11,995 nt of DNA. Origin: Candidatus Bipolaricaulota bacterium. Its GTDB lineage: Bacteria > Bipolaricaulota > Bipolaricaulia > Bipolaricaulales > Bipolaricaulaceae. Both the position numbers and the translations under genes were made by a program. The stretch is from positions 1-11,995 of the forward strand of contig JAGGRX010000136.1 of assembly GCA_021159405.1 (NCBI GenBank), in the 5' to 3' direction. Below the pieces are notes generated by a model. The model ran no database searches, had not been told where the DNA came from, and saw nothing but the letters and a program-made list of their open reading frames with translations. Shown here piece after piece: positions 1 through 6,637 of the stretch; the first letter of the stretch is position 1; each line of letters opens with the position of its first letter.

Positions 1-360
1 CTCCGCCACCTCTCGGACGGCCTTCTTTATCTCCTCTTTCGGCAGGTGGCGCATCCTTAAGCCAAAGCCGATGTTCTTCTCCACGGTCATGTGGGGGAAC
101 ACGGCGTAGCTTTGAAACACCATGGCGATGCCCCTTTTGGCCGGCGGAAGCTCCGTAACATCCCGGCCCCCGATGAACACCTTGCCTTTGTCTACCCGCT
201 CGAGACCGGCGATGCAGCGCAAAGTGGTGGTCTTGCCGCAGCCGGAGGGGCCTAGAAGCACCAGGAACTCCGCTTCCTGCACCAAAAGATTTAGATTCTT
301 AACCGCCTCTACCTTGCCGAACGTTTTTCGTACGCCTTTTAGCCTAATCTCCCCAGCCAT
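1..360 (-). CDS. Sugar ABC transporter ATP-binding protein (MalK/UgpC type), N-terminal part
   Basis: This is the first 120 residues of the ATPase that powers the sugar importer encoded upstream; the rest lies beyond the left edge. The visible protein starts MAGEIRLKGVRKTFG. It carries an intact Walker A motif (GPSGCGKTT, about residues 38-46), the aromatic A-loop region before it, and the Q-loop (MVFQSYAVFPHMTV, about residues 86-99), whose Q-S-Y-A-V-F-P-H-M form is typical of the CUT1 ATPases MalK, UgpC and MsmK. The signature motif, Walker B and the C-terminal regulatory domain would lie outside the window. The ATG at 360-358 comes 3 nt after the TGA of the preceding permease, with a GAGAGGTGA ribosome binding site inside that gene's end, so the two are translationally coupled. 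In this family the subunit works as a cytoplasmic dimer against the two permeases. The sugar cannot be read from the ATPase. Confidence 0.95.
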   Translation of the reverse strand, partial: MAGEIRLKGVRKTFGKVEAVKNLNLLVQEAEFLVLLGPSGCGKTTTLRCIAGLERVDKGKVFIGGRDVTELPPAKRGIAMVFQSYAVFPHMTVEKNIGFGLRMRHLPKEEIKKAVREVAE

Positions 361-363
361 GTC

Positions 364-1185
364 TCACCTCTCCGCCGTGGCCCCGCCCCACATGTGGAAC
401 AGATACCGCCGAATCAAGAACATGAACAGGAGCGCAGGCAGGATCATGAAGAATCCCCCGGCGAATCTGAAATCCAGCGGCGAAGCCTGGATGGTAGTGA
501 TGATATGTGCCGGTAGGGTTCGGTTGTGCACCGTGAGGATGGCCGCGGCGAACACCTCGTTCCAGGAAACGACGAAGGTGAACATGGCCGCCGCGGCCAA
601 GCCTGGAAGGGCAAGCGGCAAAGCCACCCGGACGAACGCCCCCAGCCGGCTGCACCCAAGCGTCATGGCCGCCTCCTCCAACTCCTTGGACACCCCCATG
701 AAGATACTGGTGGTGATGATCACGGCAAATGGTAGGGCCATAGCAGTGTGGATTAAGGCTACTCCCACTAAGGTGTCGTAAAGCCCCCACCTAATGAAGG
801 TAGTGGCCAAGGGGACAGCTAGCAGGGCGGTGGGGAACATCCGCGTGATGAGGACCCCCAGCCGAAAGGCTTCCCTTCCCCGGAAGAGGAATCTAGCCAC
901 CGCATATCCTGCTGGTGCCCCCACTGCCAGGGTGAAGGCCAACGTGAGCAGTGCCACCTCCACACTGTTTAAAAGCGAGCGCACCACCCCGTGCGCGCCC
1001 AGGAAAAACCGCATCGTCTCCAAGGAGAAGTAGCTTGGGATGATGGATCTAGGCCATTGGTAAAGCTCCTGCCTGGGGGTGAAGGCGGAGATGCCGATCA
1101 GGATGACGGGAATGATGACCCATAAGGCGAAGGCAAGCGCGGCCATGTAAAGGAGGGTCCGGCGCAGGAGATATGGGAAACTCAT
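364..1185 (-). CDS. Carbohydrate ABC transporter permease (MalG-like, CUT1)
   Basis: A 273-residue inner-membrane permease, the MalG/UgpE-type partner of the two-permease channel. It has a first membrane segment at about residues 10-33, further hydrophobic segments at about 73-95, 108-130, 138-162, 195-217 and 242-260, and the cytoplasmic EAA loop at about 169-194 (ELEEAAMTLGCSR followed by LPLALPG), which docks to the ATPase. The reading frame is open back to an ATG at 1233, but that would add 16 polar residues inside the upstream gene. The ATG at 1185-1183 overlaps the upstream TGA as ATGA, has a GGAGGTGAT ribosome binding site about 10 nt before it, and gives the usual N-terminus (MSFPYLLRRTLLYM). 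It is therefore the start chosen here. Length and topology are normal for the family; substrate unknown. Confidence 0.95.
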   Translation of the reverse strand: MSFPYLLRRTLLYMAALAFALWVIIPVILIGISAFTPRQELYQWPRSIIPSYFSLETMRFFLGAHGVVRSLLNSVEVALLTLAFTLAVGAPAGYAVARFLFRGREAFRLGVLITRMFPTALLAVPLATTFIRWGLYDTLVGVALIHTAMALPFAVIITTSIFMGVSKELEEAAMTLGCSRLGAFVRVALPLALPGLAAAAMFTFVVSWNEVFAAAILTVHNRTLPAHIITTIQASPLDFRFAGGFFMILPALLFMFLIRRYLFHMWGGATAER

Positions 1186-2066
1186 CCCCGTATCACCTCC
1201 GTCCTGGATCTCAGATACCTCAGGTAGACCCACGTCATGGCAATGGAGATTGCCATTAGCAAGACGGCGTAGGCAGAGGCAATGTGGGAATCACGATACA
1301 GGAATTGCCAGAAATAAGCTTCCCCTGCCAGGACGGGGGTGATCTGCCCGGCCAAGGCGAGCACCACGGCGAACGTCTGAAGGGCAAAGATCGTCCGGAT
1401 GATCAGTGCCGCCTGCAGCGAGGGTTTAAGCAAGGGAAGAGTTACGTACCAGATCTTCTTCCATCCCCTTGCCCCCAGGACCTCGGCCGCCTCCAGATAA
1501 TCCTTGGAAATCATTTGCAACCCAGCCACCAGGTTTACCAACACGATGGCGGTAGCCCGCCAGTGTTCTGCCGCCACCACGGATAGGAAAGTGTAGTTGA
1601 TGTGCTGATAGGAGAGATAGTGGATCGGGTGCTCGATGATCCCCAAGGAGTAAAGGGCCGAATTCAAGAACCCGCGATGGGTGAAGATGGACAGCCAAAT
1701 GAGGCCGGCCGCCAGGTCCGAGATCCCCAGGGGAAGGGCGTAGATGTACAGGAGGAACCTGGATCCCCTAAAACCCGTGTTGATAACGAGGGCCATGGCC
1801 AAGGCGGTGATCACGTTCAGGGGGACAATGGTAATGGTGTATAGAAAGGTGAACTTAAGGGCATCAAAGAAGCGTACATCCGAAACCATCTTTTTGAAGT
1901 AATCCAAAGTGAAGCCAGCGTCACCGTGAAAAGCGAGGCCGATCGCTTTGAAAAGCGGCATCAAGAAGAAGATCCCGATGAAGATGAGGGTGGGAAGGAG
2001 GAGCCAGTAAGGGAGCAAGGTATCTGTCCCCAGAAGCTTTCGCAGCCTTTCGTTCACGGGAAACAA
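1182..2066 (-). CDS. Carbohydrate ABC transporter permease (MalF-like, CUT1)
   Basis: A 294-residue inner-membrane permease with a short cytoplasmic head, membrane segments near residues 19-40, 73-97, 104-128, 158-182, 215-240 and 264-283, and the EAA loop at 191-215 (YLEAAEVLGARGWKKI then VTLPLLKP). It resembles the MalF/UgpA/LacF-type first permease. The start is uncertain. The frame opens with a TTG at 2066-2064 that lies in the T-rich tail of a hairpin and has no recognisable ribosome binding site. A GTG three codons later (2057-2055) and a TTG at codon 17 (giving MLPYWLLLPTLIFIG) are alternatives. The binding-protein gene upstream ends in this same frame with no stop codon in the 42-nt gap. 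Its 3' end overlaps the next permease by 4 nt (ATGA), so the two permeases are probably made in equal amounts. Confidence 0.93.
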   Translation of the reverse strand: MFPVNERLRKLLGTDTLLPYWLLLPTLIFIGIFFLMPLFKAIGLAFHGDAGFTLDYFKKMVSDVRFFDALKFTFLYTITIVPLNVITALAMALVINTGFRGSRFLLYIYALPLGISDLAAGLIWLSIFTHRGFLNSALYSLGIIEHPIHYLSYQHINYTFLSVVAAEHWRATAIVLVNLVAGLQMISKDYLEAAEVLGARGWKKIWYVTLPLLKPSLQAALIIRTIFALQTFAVVLALAGQITPVLAGEAYFWQFLYRDSHIASAYAVLLMAISIAMTWVYLRYLRSRTEVIRG

Positions 2067-2071
2067 AAGTG

Positions 2072-2098
2072 GGCGGGGAAGCCAGAGGCTTCCCCGCC
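2072..2098 (-). terminator. Intercistronic stem-loop with T-rich tail (attenuator or mRNA-stabilising hairpin)
   Basis: Two perfectly complementary 12-nt arms (GGCGGGGAAGCC and GGCTTCCCCGCC) are separated by a 3-nt loop. On the minus strand they are followed by CACTTTTGTTT. The structure has the shape of a weak intrinsic terminator and sits 11 nt after the binding-protein stop, just before the permease start. By analogy with other binding-protein-dependent operons (the malE-malF interval), it probably stops some transcripts or protects the upstream mRNA, so that binding protein is made in excess of permeases. The stem is plainly visible; its function is inferred. Confidence 0.75.
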
Positions 2099-2108
2099 TA
2101 ACCCTTGG

Positions 2109-3347
2109 TTACTTGCCGTCGGGGGCCGGATACGGGGCTCCAGCCTCGATGTAGAGCTGCCTCAAGCGGGTGGCCTGGGTCCGCAGGAACTCCGGGTCCA
2201 CCGGCTGGCCCTGAATGACGAACTTGTAGAAAGTGTCCTTGTAGATCTTCTTGTACTCGTCTGGGATGCCGCCGGGGATGAAGCAGACGATGGCATCCGG
2301 GGATGCCGCCTGGGCGGAGACCCCCTTGGCCAGGATCTGCAGGGCACCGGCGGGCACCGCCCCAGCCGCCTCAGCTACCGCTGGGAAGAACCCCACGCCT
2401 TGCAGGATCTTCACCTGCACCTCAGGGGTGGTGAGATAGTGGATGAGCTTGGCGGCCGCCTCCGGGTTCGGCGAGGTCTCCGGGATGGCTAGGCCGGCGA
2501 GCACCGAGATGAAGCCGCGGCCAGCAGGACCGGCCGGGGAGGGGATGGCGATGAAATCATCGGGCCGCTGGACAATGGCCTCCTTGACTCGGGCGGTGTG
2601 ATCCCAGGCGATCCAGACCTCCTCGGAGAGGAGCGGCGTGTCCATGGCGTCCCAGGTGGGAGCAGCAGGGTTCACGTACTGCCACAGCTCCTGCATGTAG
2701 TTCCACATGTCCACCGCGGCGGCGGAGTCAAAGGCCAGCACCTGATAGCCGGTGAAGGAGGGGTAGAGGTAGCCATGGATAAACCGATGGAGGAGGCTCT
2801 TGGGGCCGGCCGGGATCCCCAGCTTCTGCTCCCCGGTGGCCTCATAGATGTTCTTGGCCCACTGAAGGAGGTCATCGTAGGTCAGAGCCCAGATGTCGGC
2901 ACCCTCGGGGAGGTAATCGAGCGCCTTCTTGTTGATAACCATCAGGTAGGTGGCCTGCATCAAGGGGATGTAGACTTGCTTTCCGGCCATCCGGCCCTTG
3001 GACATCAGGGTAGGGCTGATGGTGCCGCCCGGGGTGATATCACTTACATCCGCCAATGCGTAGGCGAAGGGCGCAAGATCCCCGTGCAGGCCGCAGAGAA
3101 CCGCTACCTCACCTGCACCGGCCTGGTATTCGGCCTCGATTCGGGAGGCAAACTCCGCATACTCAACGTTGAGGAGGTCCACAGAGATCCCGGTTTCCTC
3201 AGCAAAGGGGGCGAGGATTTGATTGCGCACGAACTCGCCTTCGGCAATCGGCGTGAACTGAGTGGACATCCAAGTAATGTCCGCAGCGGACGCCAAAACT
3301 CCAAACGCCAGAATACTTAGAGCACTTACCAAGATAAGTCGCTTCAC
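2109..3347 (-). CDS. Extracellular sugar-binding protein of ABC transporter (SBP family 1)
   Basis: A 412-residue periplasmic solute receptor that delivers its ligand to the permeases encoded next to it. The N-terminus is a classical signal peptide (MKRLILVSALSILAFGVLASA, cut probably after residue 21). There is no lipobox cysteine, so a soluble periplasmic protein is expected, which points to a diderm cell. The mature part starts ADITWMSTQFTP and has the features of sugar-binding SBP_bac_1 proteins: an early beta strand, a hinge near TYLMVINKKALDY, and a late segment (LAGLAIPETSPNPEAAAKLIHYL, about 287-309) typical of MalE/UgpB-like receptors. The start is a GTG, with an almost ideal ribosome binding site, AAAGGAGG, 5 nt before it (3352-3360). 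It is the first gene of the operon, behind a leader of about 100 nt. The ligand is unknown; the operator upstream hints at an amino sugar, but this is only an inference. Confidence 0.94.
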   Translation of the reverse strand: MKRLILVSALSILAFGVLASAADITWMSTQFTPIAEGEFVRNQILAPFAEETGISVDLLNVEYAEFASRIEAEYQAGAGEVAVLCGLHGDLAPFAYALADVSDITPGGTISPTLMSKGRMAGKQVYIPLMQATYLMVINKKALDYLPEGADIWALTYDDLLQWAKNIYEATGEQKLGIPAGPKSLLHRFIHGYLYPSFTGYQVLAFDSAAAVDMWNYMQELWQYVNPAAPTWDAMDTPLLSEEVWIAWDHTARVKEAIVQRPDDFIAIPSPAGPAGRGFISVLAGLAIPETSPNPEAAAKLIHYLTTPEVQVKILQGVGFFPAVAEAAGAVPAGALQILAKGVSAQAASPDAIVCFIPGGIPDEYKKIYKDTFYKFVIQGQPVDPEFLRTQATRLRQLYIEAGAPYPAPDGK

Positions 3348-3446
3348 TCCTACCTCCTTTCTCTATTCCAGAGCCTCAACTTTTTTCTTCAGGAGAACTC
3401 ACCACAGAGCCCACTGCCTTGCTCCAGCCGATCACCCCCTAAAGAT

Positions 3447-3458
3447 TGGTTTAGACCA
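3447..3458. promoter_or_regulatory. Putative GntR/HutC-type operator (dre/NagR-like)
   Basis: TGGTTTAGACCA is a near-palindrome (five of six pairs complementary) and matches TGGTCTAGACCA, the core operator I know for the amino-sugar regulators DasR and NagR/YvoA, at 11 of 12 positions. It starts at the last base of the TATAAT box of the transporter promoter and covers the predicted transcription start, the classic place for a repressor. The regulator gene is not in this window. Identification is from memory of the consensus. Confidence 0.55.
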
Positions 3459-3487
3459 TTATAGAGAGGGCAGGCACCTTGCGTCAA
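3458..3487 (-). promoter_or_regulatory. Sigma70-type promoter of the ABC transporter operon
   Basis: On the minus strand TTGACG (3487-3482) is followed after 18 bp by a perfect TATAAT (3463-3458). Transcription would start near 3451, leaving a leader of about 104 nt before the GTG of the binding-protein gene. It is the strongest-looking promoter in the window. Confidence 0.8.
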
Positions 3488-3545
3488 GAACTCAGGAAGC
3501 CTGCGCTGAGCGGACAAGGTTCCATTCTAGCTGGAGAAGGGGGTG

Positions 3546-3573
3546 TTGCCTTTTCCGGCAAAGGCTATACAAT
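3546..3573 (+). promoter_or_regulatory. Probable promoter of the glycosyltransferase operon
   Basis: TTGCCT (3546-3551), a 16-bp spacer and TACAAT (3568-3573) form a reasonable sigma70-like promoter just before the gene. The predicted start near 3580 leaves only about 10 nt of leader. The spacer holds a 6-bp inverted repeat (GCCTTT at 3548-3553, AAAGGC at 3560-3565) that could bind a regulator. Confidence 0.5.
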
Positions 3574-3589
3574 CCGGCCCAAAGGCGCC

Positions 3590-4945
3590 ATGTCGCGTAT
3601 TGGCATTTGTCATTTTCGGGTTGGGGAAACGGACGGGGTCTCCCTGGAGATCGACAAGTGGCGGGCGGCCCTGGAGGCCTTAGGCCATAGCGTCTTCTTA
3701 TGTGCGGGGCGCTCCGGTGGAGAGGAGGCGTTCCTCATCCCTGAGCTCTCCTTGGATCATCCCGAGGTCGCAAAGATCAGGAGAAACGCGTTTCAGAGCT
3801 TCACCGACTATCCCTCCGAACAGGAGCTTCACACCCACATCGAAGCGCTGGCCGCTCGGATCGAAAGGGGATTGCGCCACTTCGTAGACGTGTACGACCT
3901 GGATCTTTTGATCGTGGAAAACATCTGGTCCCTTTCACCACATCTACCTGCCACTTTGGCCTTGTGGAGGACGGTGCGGTCCTTGCGGCTTCCGGCGATT
4001 GCCCATCACCACGATTTCTATTGGGAAAAAGATGACTACCGGGGCCCCACCTGCGGGCTTGTTAGGCGGCTCCTTTCCGAATACTTCCCGCCACGTGATC
4101 CGCAGGTTGTGCACGTGGTGATCAATCGTCTGGCCCAGGAGGAGCTCCGCCGGCGGGGGATCGAATCCATCGTGATTCCCAATGTCCTGGACTTCGGGCA
4201 AAGGCCGAAGCTTGACGACTTCAATCAGGATTTCCGAGAGCGATGCGGACTTGCCCCAGGGGATGTGGTCCTGCTTCAGTCGACCAGGATCGTGCGGAGG
4301 AAGGGGATTGAGCTGGCGGTGGACTTGGCCTGCGCCCTTTCGCAGCCGCAATTCGAAAAAGCACTGCGCCGCCGCGTGCAGGCACGTGGAGGACACGGGG
4401 AAGTACATCCTGTGCTTCTCTTCCCCAACCTTGTTGAGGACAGCTTTTATTTTGAGCAGCTCCAGGATAGGATCTCCCGCCGGGGAGTGGACGCACGGTT
4501 TGTCTCCGACCGAGTGGCCTTCAAGCGGGCGCAACGGGATGGCGAGAAGGTCTACTCCTTTTGGGACACTTATCTATTCGCCGACGTTATGACTTATCCC
4601 TCATTGCAGGAAGGGTGGGGCAACCAGTTTCTGGAAGGGGTGTGGGCGAAGCTGCCGGTGGTCCTCTTTGAGTACCCGGTTTTCAGGACGGACATCGCCC
4701 CGCTTGGCTTCAAGTACGTATCTCTTGGGGACAAGGTGGAGCAGGATAGTGACGGCCTGCGGCGTGTTCCGACCCCCGTGCTTAAGCGGGCGGCAAAGGA
4801 GGCGGCCGGGCTCCTCTCCTCCCCGCGGCAGTACAAGCAAGTGGTGGAGCACAATTACACGCTGGCGCGGCGCTACCTGTCCCTGGAGAGGCTCCAGGAG
4901 CTGTTGGGAACAGTGGTGGCAAGGGCCTTGGAGGAGGGGCCATGA
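3590..4945 (+). CDS. GT4-family glycosyltransferase (GT-B fold), acceptor unknown
   Basis: A 451-residue cytosolic glycosyltransferase that should move a sugar from a nucleotide donor to an unknown acceptor with retention of configuration. The N-terminal domain opens with ICHFRVGETDGVSLEIDKW (residues 6-24), the glycine/serine-rich acceptor-side loop of GT4 enzymes. The C-terminal donor domain has the phosphate-binding R-x4-K (Arg233 and Lys238 in TRIVRRKGIE) and the GT4 E-x7-E motif (EGWGNQFLE, Glu341 and Glu349). There is no signal peptide or membrane segment. The frame is open back to 3479, but the extra 37 residues run through the promoter and are unlike the family start; the ATG at 3590 has a modest AAAGG site. 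Its TGA overlaps the ATG of the nucleotidyltransferase (ATGA). Candidates include a glycoside-type compatible solute enzyme or a sucrose/trehalose-synthase-like GT; none can be proven from the sequence. Confidence 0.9.
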   Translation: MSRIGICHFRVGETDGVSLEIDKWRAALEALGHSVFLCAGRSGGEEAFLIPELSLDHPEVAKIRRNAFQSFTDYPSEQELHTHIEALAARIERGLRHFVDVYDLDLLIVENIWSLSPHLPATLALWRTVRSLRLPAIAHHHDFYWEKDDYRGPTCGLVRRLLSEYFPPRDPQVVHVVINRLAQEELRRRGIESIVIPNVLDFGQRPKLDDFNQDFRERCGLAPGDVVLLQSTRIVRRKGIELAVDLACALSQPQFEKALRRRVQARGGHGEVHPVLLFPNLVEDSFYFEQLQDRISRRGVDARFVSDRVAFKRAQRDGEKVYSFWDTYLFADVMTYPSLQEGWGNQFLEGVWAKLPVVLFEYPVFRTDIAPLGFKYVSLGDKVEQDSDGLRRVPTPVLKRAAKEAAGLLSSPRQYKQVVEHNYTLARRYLSLERLQELLGTVVARALEEGP

Positions 4946-5844
4946 AGACCATCATTCTGGCTGGGGGGTATGCGAGGCGCCTGTGGCCCATCACGCTCGA
5001 CCGTCCCAAGCCACTCCTTCCGGTGGCTGGAAAACCGATCCTGGATTACACGTTAGAAAAGTATCCGTTTTCGGATCCCCCCATCCTCTCCGTGAACCGG
5101 AGGTTCGAGGGGGACTTCTTGCGGTGGGCCAAAGGGAGGCAGTTGCCGGTGGAATTGGTGGTGGAGGAAAGCCGGGCCGAGGAGGAGAAGCTCGGCTCGG
5201 TGGGGGCGCTCGCCTACCTGGTGGAGCGCCTGGCTTTGGACGATGACCTCCTGGTGATCGGGGGAGACAACCTGTTTCCCTTTGACCTTGAGGCCTTTGC
5301 GGGCGCTTTTAGTGGGGATCCTTTGGTGGCCTTATGCGACCTCGGCGATCCTGCCCGGGCACGGCGGAAGTACGGGGTAGCGGTGGTGGAAGGCGACCGG
5401 GTGGTGGAGTTTCAGGAAAAGCCGGAGGCCCCCAAATCCGCCCTTGCCAGCACCGCCTGCTATCTCTTCCCCCGCCGGGTTCTTCCCTATTTCAAGGAAT
5501 TCTTGGCCCAAAGCTCGGCCGGAGGGGATGCCCCAGGGTACTTTCTGTCCTGGCTCCTTGCCCGGGAGCCGATCCAGGCCTTCGTGTTCAGCGGGGACTG
5601 GTTCGACATCGGCGGGCGCGAGGCCTATATCGCAGCCAACCTCCACTTCGCCGGGGGGGAGAGTTGGGTTCATCCCGAGGCGGAGGTGCGGGCGTCTCGA
5701 ATCCAGCGCTCGGTGGTGCTCGGTCCCTGCCGGATCGAGGGAGCAGTTCTCACTGGCTGTGTGGTGGACGAGGATGTCGAGCTCATCGGGGTCCGGCTCG
5801 AGGACATGCTGATAGGGCGGGGGAGCAGGTTGCGCGGCTCATAG
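4942..5844 (+). CDS. NDP-sugar nucleotidyltransferase (sugar-1-phosphate nucleotidylyltransferase)
   Basis: A 300-residue enzyme expected to make a nucleotide sugar from NTP and a sugar 1-phosphate, releasing pyrophosphate. The N-terminal signature ILAGGYARRLWPIT with KPLLPVAGKPILDY (residues 5-36) binds the nucleotide triphosphate; Lys23 is the conserved catalytic lysine. GGDN (107-110) supplies the metal-binding Asp109, EFQEKP (156-161) and DWFDIGG (219-225) line the sugar site. Residues from about 242 to 298 form a short left-handed beta-helix-like tail. The usual GTAGAL loop reads GSVGAL (85-90). Sequence alone does not tell glucose 1-phosphate uridylyl/thymidylyl from mannose 1-phosphate guanylyl activity. 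It overlaps the glycosyltransferase by 4 nt, with a GAGGAGGGG ribosome binding site inside that gene, so it most likely makes that enzyme's donor. No terminator follows; the next gene begins 64 nt later. Confidence 0.93.
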   Translation: MKTIILAGGYARRLWPITLDRPKPLLPVAGKPILDYTLEKYPFSDPPILSVNRRFEGDFLRWAKGRQLPVELVVEESRAEEEKLGSVGALAYLVERLALDDDLLVIGGDNLFPFDLEAFAGAFSGDPLVALCDLGDPARARRKYGVAVVEGDRVVEFQEKPEAPKSALASTACYLFPRRVLPYFKEFLAQSSAGGDAPGYFLSWLLAREPIQAFVFSGDWFDIGGREAYIAANLHFAGGESWVHPEAEVRASRIQRSVVLGPCRIEGAVLTGCVVDEDVELIGVRLEDMLIGRGSRLRGS

Positions 5845-5849
5845 ACCCA

Positions 5850-5878
5850 TTGACAGGTCGCCCTTTACCCTCGAGAAT
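5850..5878 (+). promoter_or_regulatory. Probable promoter of the surA-like/galT/fba/pfk/ctp/gpsA cluster
   Basis: A perfect TTGACA (5850-5855) and, after 17 bp, GAGAAT (5873-5878, four of six to TATAAT). It lies 6 nt after the stop of the nucleotidyltransferase and would start RNA near 5885, about 24 nt before the chaperone ATG. The -10 box falls in the left arm of the inverted repeat described separately. Confidence 0.6.
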
Positions 5879-5900
5879 GCGCTAGTCCAAATTCTCGAGG
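5869..5900 (+). repeat. Perfect 10-bp inverted repeat at the chaperone gene start
   Basis: CCTCGAGAAT (5869-5878) and ATTCTCGAGG (5891-5900) are exact reverse complements separated by 12 nt. The left arm overlaps the proposed -10 box; the right arm contains the first part of the GAGGTGA ribosome binding site of the downstream gene. It could be a two-half-site operator (centres 22 bp apart, two helical turns) or, in RNA read from the upstream operon, a hairpin hiding the ribosome binding site. There is no T-tract, so a terminator is unlikely. Confidence 0.8.
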
Positions 5901-5908
5901 TGAGTTTC

Positions 5909-6622
5909 ATGCGAAGACTTCTGGGAATCGTCCTGTTGGGTTTGGGAGTGGGCCTTGTCGCCCTGGCCCAAGAGCCAGTGGCCGTCGTCAACGGGGAGCC
6001 CATCTCCCGCCAGGAGCTGGACCAAGCGACCGGCCTTAGTTCCCTCATCTTCACCATCTATCGGCAATTCCCTCGCTTTGCGCAGACCCTGCTTACCACG
6101 GACGAGGGGGCAGCCCTCATCCGCCGCTACCAGCATGATGTCTTGGAACAGCTCATCCTGAGGAAGCTTCAGGTCCAAGAGGCGGAGTCCCGGGGCCTTG
6201 AGCCGGACGCGGACGTCTTGGAGGCCAAGGTACAGGAGACCATGGATCAAATCCTGGAGCAGAACAACCTCACGGAGGAGGAGCTCGCCGACATCCTCGC
6301 CCGGCAGGGGCGTACCGTCGAGGGGTTCCGGGCCGATGTCGCCGCCCAAGTCAGGGAGCAGCTGATGATCCAAGCTCTCAGAGATGTGGTGACGGCCGCC
6401 GCCTCGGTGAGCGAGGAGGAGATAGAAGGGTATTACCAGGAGCATCAAGACCGGTTCACGACCGACTCAGGCGAACTCAAGCCGCTTGCGGAGGTACACG
6501 ATGACATTGCCGCGCTCCTGCTTGACCAAAAGCGGAGCAAGCTATGGAACACGTGGCTTGAAGAAGCCCGCGCTCAGGCCGACGTTCAAATCCTGCTGGG
6601 CGAGGAGGAAAGCTCAGGATAA
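5909..6622 (+). CDS. SurA N-terminal-domain chaperone-like protein lacking the PPIase domain
   Basis: A 237-residue exported protein. Residues 1-20 form a signal peptide (MRRLLGIVLLGLGVGLVALA, cut before QEP). Then comes the SurA/PrsA/PpiD opening VAVVNGEPISRQEL (24-37), a long helical chaperone region (about 38-165), the linker SEEEIEGYYQEHQDRF (168-183) and directly the closing helix LKPLAEVHDDIAALLLDQKR (190-209). In full-length relatives a parvulin isomerase domain of about 100 residues sits between YYQEHQDRF and that helix; here it is missing, so folding-chaperone but no prolyl isomerase activity is expected. It should act in the periplasm on outer-membrane or secreted proteins. The frame extends to a GTG at 5900, but the ATG at 5909 is preferred because GAGGTGA lies 6-7 nt before it and the signal peptide starts cleanly there. 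It heads the downstream operon. Confidence 0.85.
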   Translation: MRRLLGIVLLGLGVGLVALAQEPVAVVNGEPISRQELDQATGLSSLIFTIYRQFPRFAQTLLTTDEGAALIRRYQHDVLEQLILRKLQVQEAESRGLEPDADVLEAKVQETMDQILEQNNLTEEELADILARQGRTVEGFRADVAAQVREQLMIQALRDVVTAAASVSEEEIEGYYQEHQDRFTTDSGELKPLAEVHDDIAALLLDQKRSKLWNTWLEEARAQADVQILLGEEESSG

Positions 6623-6637
6623 TGGAAGGCGGGGAGG

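Noticed and set aside
1186..1233. Longer start for permease 2 at 1233
   Set aside because: It lies wholly inside the upstream permease gene, adds a polar stretch, and the ATGA overlap with GGAGG at 1185 is a much better start.
3369..3411. Repeated CAGAGCC in the transporter leader (3369-3375 and 3405-3411)
   Set aside because: A 7-mer seen twice in 40 nt may be chance, and no further copies or paired structure support a regulatory repeat or riboswitch.
3479..3589. Upstream extension of the glycosyltransferase frame by 37 residues
   Set aside because: It runs through the -35 and -10 boxes, has no ribosome binding site, and the added residues do not fit the GT4 start; the ATG at 3590 does.
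5845..5908. Terminator for the glycosyltransferase operon
   Set aside because: The inverted repeat has no T-rich tail and its arm holds a ribosome binding site, so a regulatory role fits better.
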